Assembly: GCA_002698785.1 (NCBI GenBank)
Contig: PAAG01000013.1
Location: forward strand, 1 to 64,000
Source of the DNA: Verrucomicrobiales bacterium
GTDB taxonomy: Bacteria > Verrucomicrobiota > Verrucomicrobiia > Verrucomicrobiales > DEV007
Length of the DNA: 64,000 nucleotides
Direction: 5' to 3'
Shown: in pieces, positions 55,986 through 64,000 of the stretch
Position numbering within the stretch: position 1 is the stretch's first letter
Layout of the letters: each line of letters begins with the position of its first letter
Notes under the pieces: generated by a model
What the model saw: only the letters and a program-made list of their open reading frames with translations
Database searches by the model: none
Told to the model about the DNA's origin: nothing
Made by a program: the position numbers and the translations under genes

Positions 55986-57371
55986 CTACTTTTTCAGATC
56001 AGACACCTTCTTCGCCTCAGATTTCGGCAGCCATTGGCGATGTTCCTCAATCACCGCACGCATTTCACTCTCGCCCGCGAGATTGTTCCACTCATTCGGA
56101 TCGACTGAGTGGTCATACAGCTCCTCCGTTCCATCTGCGTAACGAATATAACGCCACCTCTTCGAACGAACGGCGTGATTTCCCCGCCCGTAAGTCATCA
56201 GCGCTGGAGTTTCCCATTCCGCAGCGGGATCTCGCAGGAGCGGGACGATACTCTTTCCGTCACATTTCGGATCCGGCTCTATGCCACATAGCTCCAGCAA
56301 GGTCGGATATACGCACGTCAAGTCGACCGGAACTTCGCAGACACTTTCTGGCTCTGTCACCCCGGGGGCCACCACGACAAATGGGATATGATTCGTTTTT
56401 TCCCACAACGCGAATTTCTCGATGTGGTCCTTCTCTCCCAGATGGAACCCGTGATCAGACCAGAGAACGATGATGGTTTCCGCTCCTCGTGGACTCTTGT
56501 CGAGAGCATCCAGCACTCGTCCAATAGACGCATCTGCAAATCGACAGCAGGCAGCATACGACCGGATGAATTCGCGATACGATCCCGGGAATTCTGCTTC
56601 GACTTCCATCATTCCTTTCCAGAACCATTTCTTCTTCGCCATCAGCTCAACCGCCCCCGATGGCAGATCACTCCAATCATCGTCCTTCCGAACAGGAAGA
56701 GGGATCTCCTCGAATCCCTCATGATATGCTTTCGGAGCAAAGAACGGGGAATGTGGTTTGAAAATGCCACACGCGAGAAATTGCGGCCGATCGTCAGGAG
56801 TGTTCTCAATGCGCTCGATGGCAGACTCCACCGTGTGGTAATCGATGCTCTCCTCTTCTTTCGGCGGCCACACACCCCAATCTGTATTGGGCGAGCCGTA
56901 TTCAGGCGAACGATTCAGCTTTTCCTCCGGATACAATTGCTCCCGCATCGGCTCGAACGATTCAAAGGATGCATCATCGTGAAAAGCCCCATCGAGATGG
57001 TGATGGAAGATCTTTCCCGCTCCGGTCACGAAATAACCGGCGTCGCGAAATCGCTGGAAGATCGTCATTCGATCCGGCATTGCTTTTCGCCAGTCACTCT
57101 TGTTCCCATAGACTCCGCTGGTCGTGGGTCGGATGCCGGTTGCTGTAGCCACACGTGATGGGTTACACGCAGCAGACGCACAATAGGCCCGTGTGAAGAG
57201 CATTCCACGCGAAGCGAGGCGTTCGAGATTCGGTGTTTTGATAGGCGAATCTGGATCCAGCAGGGAAATCCAGTCATTCATGTCATCGACCGCGATGAAA
57301 AGAACGTTTGGCTTATCGGCAGCGCGGACAGATCCTGCCAATACCAGAAGAAGAATCAGAAACGCTCTCAT
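55986..57371 (-). CDS. Secreted sulfatase (iduronate-2-sulfatase-like)
   Basis: A 461-residue exported sulfatase; signal peptide core AFLILLLVLAGS. The metal-binding PNVLFIAVDDMNDW is followed by the formylglycine motif CNPSR (SAACNPSRVATATGIRP). GAGKIFHH and WSDHGFHLGEKDH resemble iduronate-2-sulfatases and choline-sulfatase-like enzymes. Unlike the 21461-22846 sulfatase it has the classical C-x-P-S-R. It overlaps the FAD-oxidoreductase stop by 4 nt (ATGA), so it is translationally coupled within the cassette. Confidence 0.92.
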   Translation of the reverse strand: MRAFLILLLVLAGSVRAADKPNVLFIAVDDMNDWISLLDPDSPIKTPNLERLASRGMLFTRAYCASAACNPSRVATATGIRPTTSGVYGNKSDWRKAMPDRMTIFQRFRDAGYFVTGAGKIFHHHLDGAFHDDASFESFEPMREQLYPEEKLNRSPEYGSPNTDWGVWPPKEEESIDYHTVESAIERIENTPDDRPQFLACGIFKPHSPFFAPKAYHEGFEEIPLPVRKDDDWSDLPSGAVELMAKKKWFWKGMMEVEAEFPGSYREFIRSYAACCRFADASIGRVLDALDKSPRGAETIIVLWSDHGFHLGEKDHIEKFALWEKTNHIPFVVVAPGVTEPESVCEVPVDLTCVYPTLLELCGIEPDPKCDGKSIVPLLRDPAAEWETPALMTYGRGNHAVRSKRWRYIRYADGTEELYDHSVDPNEWNNLAGESEMRAVIEEHRQWLPKSEAKKVSDLKK

Positions 57372-59230
57372 TGATTCAATTGATTCCAAAGCTCAAGAAG
57401 CCCCTCTCCACGAGCCCTACCTGTCGAAGCATCTTTCTTTCTCGAAATCTCGTGCACCAGAACGGAAATTTCATTCGCATCGGCATCCCCCTCGACTGCG
57501 GTCCTCCACACCTTCTCGATTCCCTCCGTTAAAGGCGCATCCAAAGCAGCAACGTAGTCGCTGAAAAATCCACGTGTTCCAAAATACTGGGTAGCAGCAA
57601 ACAAAGGGTCATCTTTTGTCACCACAACATCGTTGAAGAACGAGATCAGAAATCCCTCTTTCGACAATCGACGCACCAGCCGCTCAGAATCGAGGGTGCC
57701 CGGCATCACCCCATTCTCTTTCGCCAAGAGCACTCCATATGCCGCCGCTTCTCCCGTCTGCATCCACGTTGGCTCCAGGCGTATCGCTCCCCACGCAACA
57801 TGCGTGGAAGAGAAGCACACCGGCACGATAAGATTGTCCACCTCCTTCGGGAGAAGGCATCGCCAAGGAATCTGCCCCGGCCAGGTCTCGGCATGCAGCA
57901 TCATCTTTCCCTCATCGAGACTACCACGCACACCGCCTTTCGTTACCGCATGGCTGTCGGCATACCAGTCAGTCATCGCGATCGCATCCGGATGAGCGGG
58001 TGCTCGCAAGGTCCCTGGAACAGGAGCAAGATCATGCTGAGTCAGCATGTACCGCCCGTCCAATCGACGACCTTCACGAATGTACATCTCGTAAGGGCGA
58101 TGGTCATTATCGGGGAACTCGTCCTTTGTCAAACCATAGCGCAGCCAGTGCTCGCGCTTTTCCTCCGGGACGGATTCATCATGCTGAAGAAACCAAAGCA
58201 ACGCCATCGTCGCATCCCAGTGCGCATCCATGACCTTCTGGCGAGTATCCCAATCGCCCTCCACATACTCCTGATGGAGACCGACAATCTGTGGCCGATT
58301 CCATCCGATCTTTGAATTCGGAATCGGGCGGACAATTGAAGTGAACTCCAAGGTCTTTAAAAACTCCGGATCGTAGTCTTCAGGCTTCGTTACAGGAATT
58401 CGGTTTTCGGGATTGTCCGTGAGGATCGTTCGGTAATTGAATGCCTGAACATTCCCATCTCCAGCTCCGGTGCTCTCGGGGAAAAGGATTTCCTGGAATC
58501 CTGAGAACGAACGAAAGTTCAATGCCTCATGAGCCTCATATTCTTCGTCCGAAATTTCCTCCGGTCGCTCCTTCGTCGACTTCATATAGACGACACCAGC
58601 ATGCGGTTCTCCGAACTCTTCCCGCGACTCACGCCCGACGCGATACGCTACCTTCGCCAATGGCAGGACATCCCCCTCGTAAGTGCAGTCTGCGAACGAT
58701 AATGCCTCTACGGTTTTCGTCTTTTCACCCCGAAACTCCTGAAACAGCATCGACTTGAGCAACCGCCCCTCCCGCTCCACCTCGACCGGAATATATCCGG
58801 GAAGAAACGTAATGTTCTCTTCCGCTTCGATCATTTCCCGGATCAACCCCTCAATCACACGAGGCTCGAATTTCCCATTCGTATGCCCCGATTCCCCAGG
58901 CAACGCGTGCCTGTACTGAGACGACTCCTCACCATAGGTTTCACGATAGGAATCGAAAACCGCCTGCCGCAATTCGTCGTAGATAGGCGAACGCTTTCCT
59001 TCCCATACGGTATCCCAGACTCCCAGCCCACTGGAAAGAATCCCCCCCGGATGCTGCGTGCGATTCACTAACACCACACTCAGACCTTCTCTGGCAGCCC
59101 GCACAGCACAGGCTACACCTCCCGGAGTCGCCTCGACGACGCAGAGATCTGCACGAAGAGTCTCCTCCGAATTGACCGGCGCGGCCCAAAAACAGCAAGC
59201 ACACACTAAGATGGCGAAACGAGTAGACAT
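57368..59230 (-). CDS. Secreted FAD-dependent oxidoreductase (xanthan-lyase-like subfamily)
   Basis: A 620-residue exported flavoprotein of the FAD_oxidored family (PF12831-type). After a signal peptide (FAILVCACCFWAAPVNS) the FAD-binding strand reads ADLCVVEATPGGVACAVRAA; the usual GGTxGG is EATPGG, a variant I associate with this subfamily. HPGGILSSGLGVWDT and the C-terminal HVAWGAIRLEPTWMQTGEAAA are typical. Substrate unknown. The start ATG at 59230 overlaps the TGA of the upstream sialidase gene by one nt, and its stop is overlapped by the sulfatase gene. Confidence 0.85.
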   Translation of the reverse strand: MSTRFAILVCACCFWAAPVNSEETLRADLCVVEATPGGVACAVRAAREGLSVVLVNRTQHPGGILSSGLGVWDTVWEGKRSPIYDELRQAVFDSYRETYGEESSQYRHALPGESGHTNGKFEPRVIEGLIREMIEAEENITFLPGYIPVEVEREGRLLKSMLFQEFRGEKTKTVEALSFADCTYEGDVLPLAKVAYRVGRESREEFGEPHAGVVYMKSTKERPEEISDEEYEAHEALNFRSFSGFQEILFPESTGAGDGNVQAFNYRTILTDNPENRIPVTKPEDYDPEFLKTLEFTSIVRPIPNSKIGWNRPQIVGLHQEYVEGDWDTRQKVMDAHWDATMALLWFLQHDESVPEEKREHWLRYGLTKDEFPDNDHRPYEMYIREGRRLDGRYMLTQHDLAPVPGTLRAPAHPDAIAMTDWYADSHAVTKGGVRGSLDEGKMMLHAETWPGQIPWRCLLPKEVDNLIVPVCFSSTHVAWGAIRLEPTWMQTGEAAAYGVLLAKENGVMPGTLDSERLVRRLSKEGFLISFFNDVVVTKDDPLFAATQYFGTRGFFSDYVAALDAPLTEGIEKVWRTAVEGDADANEISVLVHEISRKKDASTGRARGEGLLELWNQLNQ

Positions 59231-60354
59231 CACTTCACCATCTCATCCGTCTCGCTCAACTTGAACCGAGTCGACACGACAGAGTGCTTGTTAGGACCAT
59301 CGTCATACTTGATGTAGGTTGTCGCAACGATGGTTCCGTCGGGAAGCAGATCCATACCGGGGTAGCCGCAATCTCTCCCCGCATAGCTGTGGAGAAGCTT
59401 CACCCGATACTGGCCGGGTTTACCATTCTTGATGTCGTCATAGGTCCCTACCCAGGCAACAAAATGACCCGGCGTAGTCGTTCCTTTCGCTTGATCTCGA
59501 AAAGCAATGACCCACCGTCCATCTTCAGCCTGGACTCCGATGTGACGATCTCCGGTAAGACCCCAAGGCGTATCCGTAGGAGTGCTCCACGTTTCCCCTT
59601 CGTCTTGAGAAAACATCACCAGACTGCGGCCTTTGTGAGTATTCTCCCGCATCAAGCAGCACAGCTCCTCACCATCCGGCGAACGAAAGACAAACGGCTC
59701 ACAGGGATTCTTTCCTTCCACTTCTGCAACGACCTTTGGCTCCGACCAGGTAAACCCTCCATCTTTCGTGATACTCTGAAGTACTCTCAACGGCGGCTTA
59801 TCCTTCCCGTCAGGCCCTACATGATAGACACCGAGGTAGCTCCCATCTTTCAACTTCACCATGCTGCTGAAGGTCATCACGCAGGGAAATCCTAAGGGCG
59901 GCATCTCTTTCCAGGTCTCACCATCATCTTCGCTCATGATGCTTGGCATACCTGGACCACCTCTCGTTCCGAGCGCAGCAGAGAACACCCACAAACGTGC
60001 CTTACCATCCGGGTCGACCATGCGGTAGATGCTCGGACAGTTCTGATGCGTTGAGAAACCTTCCGGCAGCTTGTCATCGAGTCGACTCCATGTCAGCCCT
60101 CCATCCGTGGTCTTTGCCATCGGGCCCGCAGCCCCTCCATGATTGATACACCAGACGGTGTAGATCGTCTCTTTGTCCGGCATCTGGAGGGTATACGGAT
60201 GCCCCTGGTAGAGGTCAGGCGTACCCTCCGCGATCATCACGTGTCGATCCGTTTCTCCGGAGATGTCGACGGTCGGAATGTTCGGTTTCTCTTCGGCTAT
60301 ACAGAGGCCGACCGCCAAGGTAGGAATAATGGGGATAAGGAATTTCATAATCAT
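59230..60354 (-). CDS. Secreted BNR-repeat sialidase-like protein
   Basis: A 374-residue exported protein with six-bladed propeller features. Asp-box motifs occur at [24 protein letters not shown] and SQDEGETW. The RIP motif of true sialidases is not evident, so it may be a sialidase-like hydrolase or a binding protein. It follows the fusion protein by a 4-nt overlap (ATGA) and overlaps the FAD oxidoreductase by one base, suggesting polycistronic expression and coordinated use in the same catabolic pathway. Confidence 0.87.
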   Translation of the reverse strand: MIMKFLIPIIPTLAVGLCIAEEKPNIPTVDISGETDRHVMIAEGTPDLYQGHPYTLQMPDKETIYTVWCINHGGAAGPMAKTTDGGLTWSRLDDKLPEGFSTHQNCPSIYRMVDPDGKARLWVFSAALGTRGGPGMPSIMSEDDGETWKEMPPLGFPCVMTFSSMVKLKDGSYLGVYHVGPDGKDKPPLRVLQSITKDGGFTWSEPKVVAEVEGKNPCEPFVFRSPDGEELCCLMRENTHKGRSLVMFSQDEGETWSTPTDTPWGLTGDRHIGVQAEDGRWVIAFRDQAKGTTTPGHFVAWVGTYDDIKNGKPGQYRVKLLHSYAGRDCGYPGMDLLPDGTIVATTYIKYDDGPNKHSVVSTRFKLSETDEMVK

Positions 60355-63300
60355 TTTACGGGGACAAGTTGAATACCATCGACAGACACAACGCCGTTTA
60401 CGCCAGTGTTAGAAACCGTGACCGTTCCCGAGGAACCGGCATCGAAGTGAAAAATCCCGACCGACCGTGGAGCATTGTCGACGATAAAAGGCCCTTCCTG
60501 GTTTACCGTGACTGTCTCTTCGGATTTGCCGGTTCGAATCGTCACCGGCACATTGGTCGCTCTGTTTTCATGAACGGTGTAGAACACACGCAAATCGTAA
60601 TTCCCCGCTTCAGGGATCTCCGGCCGAAACGTTGCAGACTTGCTACCTCGACCCGTTCCGCCGTCGTGACGATAGTCATTTCCTGACAAATTCGGAGCCG
60701 CTCCGCTCTTCACCCAGTCGCCCACGTACTCGGCCTCACTGTCATCAACCACAATCCCAGTGAGTTTGAAACCGAATTTCCTCTCCACCGGATCCCAAGT
60801 CAGAATCTGCCCGTCGTCTTCCAACTCCTCCTTCAGAACATCATACTCCAAATCCTGCACCGCGATCTCTTGATCGATCGACAGACATGCAGCTGTCGCC
60901 GCCGACTGACTCGTGATCATGAACGGCGGCTCCATCCGGATACTCGCAAATGCCGAATGGCTTGCTGATAGAGCGAACGTCACAAACAGATTTTCACACT
61001 CCTCCTTCTTCGGAACAATGGCTCCATAGTCGATTCGATACGGACCGAACCCACCTCGCCCACCAGCAATCTTTCCCTCCCTGACAACAACACCATCTTT
61101 TGCTATTCGCCGAATCTCGTGGGCGTCCGTTCCGTAACTTCCCAGCCCCACGGACCGTTCGGGAATTTCGCGACCAAAGGTATGGTGCTCCGTCATTACA
61201 AAGTCACTGACCATTCTGCGCCCTTCCCGAATGTAGACTTGGTGAGGCCAGCCACCAGTATCGAGAAACTCATCCTTTGGTAATCCGAACTTCGCCAAAT
61301 CACTTTTCACTTTCTCAGGAACACGAGGATCCGTCCGAAGAAACTCGAAGAGCCCACGATGATAGTTCTCCAACTCCTTCGCCAACTGCACACGCTCATC
61401 GTAGCTCGCCTCTGGCCAGTCCCAGCTCAGGCCCGGTAAATTCCCTCCGAACGTCGCAGTATTAAAATCCCATTTGTCATTCGGTAGAAGGTCGTGCTTT
61501 GAGAACCACCGCAAATCCATGTCGTCACCATTCGCAATGCAGGCTTCCACAAATCGGCCTACCAACTCATATCGCTTCGGATCGTAATCTTCCGGCGGAT
61601 CAATAGGGTGCATGTTAGAATCATCCGTGGTCAGGCACAGACGAAAACAATAAGCCTGCACTCCCGGTGCCGCTTCGCCGGGCGTTCCGGGTTCTCCTTC
61701 ATTAATCAGAGGAAGCAAACCGCTCGACGGATCCCCCTTCACCACAAACGGATCGAGCGGAAAATCACGATCCCAGGCTCCGTGACCACTCGGCAACCGA
61801 CCGTTCTCACCTGGCTGGTCAAACTCTTCACGCGGCAGGAACTTCTCATTGTAATGGATGCCATTCAGTTCCTCGCCGTATTGGGCATTCGCTTCCCGAG
61901 TCAGAGTGTAGGTTACATCCGCCGCTGCCATGAGATCCCCTTCATAGGTGGTGTCGATAAACATCTTCGCCTTCACCATGCGACCATCTTCCATTGTCAG
62001 CGCGGCTATCTTCTTACCCTCTTTCTCGACGCCCTCCAGCCGTGCATTGCGAAGCACAATCACCCCTGCCTCTTCCGCCATCGTATCGAAAACTCTCTCC
62101 GCCACGTGCGGTTCGATCGAGTAGGCTCCGCCAGTCGCCGGCCCTCCGCGTTTTCCCTTATCAAATCCCTCTCCCCAATTCAGTTCCTTTCCATAGCTAT
62201 CCACCAGCCGGGTAAAATACTCGCGCGCCAATCCTCCTACGCTACGCGGCTCGCCGATGTCAACCGCACTCAAACCACCCGATGTCATTCCACCCAAATG
62301 ATTTCCCGGTTCCACCAGCACCACCTTCTTACCCATTCTTGCAGCCTGGACCGCAGCAGTCACTCCTCCTGAAGTGCCACCGTATACACACACATCTGCC
62401 TCGACCACTTTGTCCTTTTCTCCTGACCGAATCCACTCCAGGTTGAACCGAGCAACCGTCAACCGATCCCCTGAAAAGCTCGCTTTCTCACCCCGCCCAT
62501 AGAAGCACAGAATCGTGCCTTTCTGCGTCACTGCCACATCACTGTAGGCACTCCAGCTTTCCTCAATTGATCGCTTCAACGGCCAGCTCTTTCCCTCATC
62601 AGAACTCACATGAACCGTCACATTTCTTCTGTCACGGCTCTTCCCCGGCTCCGGCTCGCCTTTCGCCTTCGTCAGATTATGGGGATTGGTGAAAAGAATT
62701 AGGCTCTCTCCCTCATGCTCGTAGCGCACGATCCCACCCATGCAGATCGGCTCCAGAAGGTCGTCCTGAAACTTCGGCTCGCTCCAGTTGGTGGCACCGT
62801 CAGGGCTTGTCACAACGATGCGGCGGTGCGCTTTCGATTCATTCCGGACGTTCAGCATGACACTGCCGTCCTTCAATTGCACCGCGACAGTCTCGTTCGG
62901 GTTCACGAACTCCTCCGTGCAGGGAACCGCAATCTCGCTCGCATGCCAGGATTTACCGCCATCATCGCTATAGATGGTAGCCGTCACCGAAGGACGATGT
63001 GCATTCCCTCCCGTTCCCGTAGAAAGCCATACCGGGACGACCAGCCTGCCATTTTCGAGCTGGATACTGTGATCCGGACCCGTCGCGAGAACCTTCCAAT
63101 CATACACATCCCGAAACCCCTCGAACGCATCAGTGATCTCCACCGGCTTGCTCCACGAAATACCATCGTCCACACTCTTCTGATAAAAGCACCTCATGTA
63201 TTCCAAGCAGAACAGCATGTGAACTGTCCCGTCTTTATCGGCGATCAGCACAGGGTTGTTGTAGGTCACGGAATTCGGATCGGTCTTTTTCAACTGAAGA

Positions 63301-63611
63301 GCAAAAGGGTTCTTCGTCTTTGGACCCTCCACTTCCGCAACCTTCTTCGGCTCACTCCAGGTGACGCCATCATCGGTCGAACGCCGAAGTAAAATATCGA
63401 TGTCGTCCCAATCACTCCCGTTCCGCCGGGCTTCACACCAGGCTAGCACTGTCCCCTTCGCGGTAACGACAATACCGGGAATATGATACCGCTTGTAATT
63501 GAGGTCGCCCTCCTTGAAGAGATCGATCTTCTCGAGAAATGGCTCAGCCGCGTTCGATGACGCCAGCGACAGGAAGAGCGCCATGCCAAGAATGGCAAGA
63601 GAGTTTTTCAT
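60351..63611 (-). CDS. Secreted fusion: sialidase-like domain, FAD-dependent oxidoreductase and golvesin-like C-terminal domain
   Basis: A 1086-residue exported protein with three modules. After the signal peptide (about 1-22), residues 25-395 form a GH33-like propeller with Asp boxes ([34 protein letters not shown]). Candidate catalytic residues are Asp67, Glu240, Arg256, Arg328/329 and Tyr356 by spacing to known sialidases, but the first triad arginine is His43 (YHIPG in place of YRIP). Residues 403-960 are an FAD oxidoreductase with [19 protein letters not shown]. The last 110 residues are a golvesin/xanthan-lyase-like beta domain (GDWVKSG...[11 protein letters not shown]). The fusion is not an assembly artefact of two adjacent genes as far as the sequence shows: no stop or start separates them. 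AAATACCCCTGAC precedes the ATG. Confidence 0.87.
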   Translation of the reverse strand: MKNSLAILGMALFLSLASSNAAEPFLEKIDLFKEGDLNYKRYHIPGIVVTAKGTVLAWCEARRNGSDWDDIDILLRRSTDDGVTWSEPKKVAEVEGPKTKNPFALQLKKTDPNSVTYNNPVLIADKDGTVHMLFCLEYMRCFYQKSVDDGISWSKPVEITDAFEGFRDVYDWKVLATGPDHSIQLENGRLVVPVWLSTGTGGNAHRPSVTATIYSDDGGKSWHASEIAVPCTEEFVNPNETVAVQLKDGSVMLNVRNESKAHRRIVVTSPDGATNWSEPKFQDDLLEPICMGGIVRYEHEGESLILFTNPHNLTKAKGEPEPGKSRDRRNVTVHVSSDEGKSWPLKRSIEESWSAYSDVAVTQKGTILCFYGRGEKASFSGDRLTVARFNLEWIRSGEKDKVVEADVCVYGGTSGGVTAAVQAARMGKKVVLVEPGNHLGGMTSGGLSAVDIGEPRSVGGLAREYFTRLVDSYGKELNWGEGFDKGKRGGPATGGAYSIEPHVAERVFDTMAEEAGVIVLRNARLEGVEKEGKKIAALTMEDGRMVKAKMFIDTTYEGDLMAAADVTYTLTREANAQYGEELNGIHYNEKFLPREEFDQPGENGRLPSGHGAWDRDFPLDPFVVKGDPSSGLLPLINEGEPGTPGEAAPGVQAYCFRLCLTTDDSNMHPIDPPEDYDPKRYELVGRFVEACIANGDDMDLRWFSKHDLLPNDKWDFNTATFGGNLPGLSWDWPEASYDERVQLAKELENYHRGLFEFLRTDPRVPEKVKSDLAKFGLPKDEFLDTGGWPHQVYIREGRRMVSDFVMTEHHTFGREIPERSVGLGSYGTDAHEIRRIAKDGVVVREGKIAGGRGGFGPYRIDYGAIVPKKEECENLFVTFALSASHSAFASIRMEPPFMITSQSAATAACLSIDQEIAVQDLEYDVLKEELEDDGQILTWDPVERKFGFKLTGIVVDDSEAEYVGDWVKSGAAPNLSGNDYRHDGGTGRGSKSATFRPEIPEAGNYDLRVFYTVHENRATNVPVTIRTGKSEETVTVNQEGPFIVDNAPRSVGIFHFDAGSSGTVTVSNTGVNGVVSVDGIQLVPVK

Positions 63612-63638
63612 GTTTTGTCAGGGGTATTTAATTAGAAT

Positions 63639-64000
63639 TCAGAATTCGCCATCTCGACCGAATCGTTCGCGAACGCGAGTGCCAAACTCGGCACCCGCCG
63701 CATCAATCGAATCCAAAATCTCTTCAATGCTTTTTCCGCTCGCTGAACGGGCTGCCGGGATGAGGGTGCAGCATTCGTTGGCGTCCATGAACTTCGCTGC
63801 TTCGAGAAGAAAGCCCTGTTCTTCAGCGGGTATAGTCATGAAGCCGTGTTTGTCCGCATGAATCAGATCACCTGGATTCACCTCACGTCCAAACACCTTT
63901 ACAGGCTCACCCCAGCTCACGGGATGAACATGGGCATGACCGACACACAGTCTTCGCGCCAGCGCTTTGAAACCCGCATTTGTCATCTCATCCACATCAC
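63639..64000 (-). CDS. RraA-like protein (aldolase/regulator family), C-terminal part
   Basis: The C-terminal 120 residues of an RraA/HMG-aldolase-fold protein run off the right edge. Motifs MTNAGFKALARRL, VHPVSWGEPVKVFGREVNPGD and LIHADKHGFMTIP match the family, in which members include 4-hydroxy-4-methyl-2-oxoglutarate aldolases, dimethylmenaquinone-methyltransferase-like proteins and the RNase E inhibitor RraA. In this context (upstream of secreted glycan-degrading genes) a metabolic aldolase is more likely than an RNase inhibitor. It ends 27 nt before the fusion gene and is probably the preceding member of the same operon. Confidence 0.85.
   Translation of the reverse strand, partial: DVDEMTNAGFKALARRLCVGHAHVHPVSWGEPVKVFGREVNPGDLIHADKHGFMTIPAEEQGFLLEAAKFMDANECCTLIPAARSASGKSIEEILDSIDAAGAEFGTRVRERFGRDGEF

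Noticed and set aside
60530-60541. Another T-loop-like GGTTCGAATC within the fusion gene
   Set aside because: Coding sequence without flanking tRNA arms.

Overview
The window reads as a dense chromosomal segment of a Gram-negative bacterium, most likely from the Verrucomicrobiota (class Verrucomicrobiae). This is inferred from gene content: secreted FAD-dependent oxidoreductases of the xanthan-lyase-like type, two formylglycine sulfatases, a very large FG-GAP/ASPIC protein, a long-form IspG, a tiny bS22-like basic protein, glycine-zipper lipoproteins and an outer-membrane barrel ending in Phe. No 16S gene or other decisive taxonomic marker is present. No tRNA, rRNA, CRISPR array, IS element or prophage was recognised. 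No gap between genes exceeds 300 bases. Classical Shine-Dalgarno sequences are rare.

Layout. 0-10.9 kb: the start of priA (cut by the left edge); an outer-membrane protein with a sigma-54-type promoter; a tight minus-strand operon manC-ruvX-hydroxyacid dehydrogenase-ygfZ; a UbiA-like membrane protein without a normal start codon; serS; and a nitrogen-type module of a PII gene behind a sigma-54 promoter, a divergent NtrC-family activator and a convergent sensorless histidine kinase. 11-15.3 kb: birA, nadC, a secreted protein and mnmG, with two perfect 16-bp parS (ParB centromere) sites, one inside and one just upstream of mnmG. 15.4-21.4 kb: the pyruvate dehydrogenase operon pdhA-pdhB-E2-lpdA, a small PLD-like protein and an ECF sigma factor.

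21.4-40 kb: a sulfatase, a low-complexity TPR protein, an NTF2-like protein, ribD, an SPFH-NAD kinase pair, several secreted proteins, hisG with a bS22-like gene, transketolase, an L,D-transpeptidase, a Tat-exported TIM-barrel protein and dtd. 40-54 kb: rseP-ispG, a lipoprotein resembling the SecD P1 head, rlmD, glgB, two glycine-zipper lipoproteins, a 1206-residue FG-GAP/ASPIC protein and purE-purK.

54-64 kb: a catabolic cassette on the minus strand, apparently polycistronic and mostly joined by 1-4 nt overlaps. In transcription order it holds an RraA-like protein (partial), a sialidase/FAD-oxidoreductase/golvesin-like fusion, a BNR sialidase, an FAD oxidoreductase, a sulfatase and a two-repeat pectate-lyase-like protein. 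It looks like machinery for dismantling a sulfated acidic glycan outside the cytoplasm. The fusion protein, whose first sialidase arginine is replaced by histidine, is its most unusual member.

The strongest observations are the two parS sites, the two sigma-54 promoters next to an NtrC-like regulator, and the sialidase-oxidoreductase cassette.
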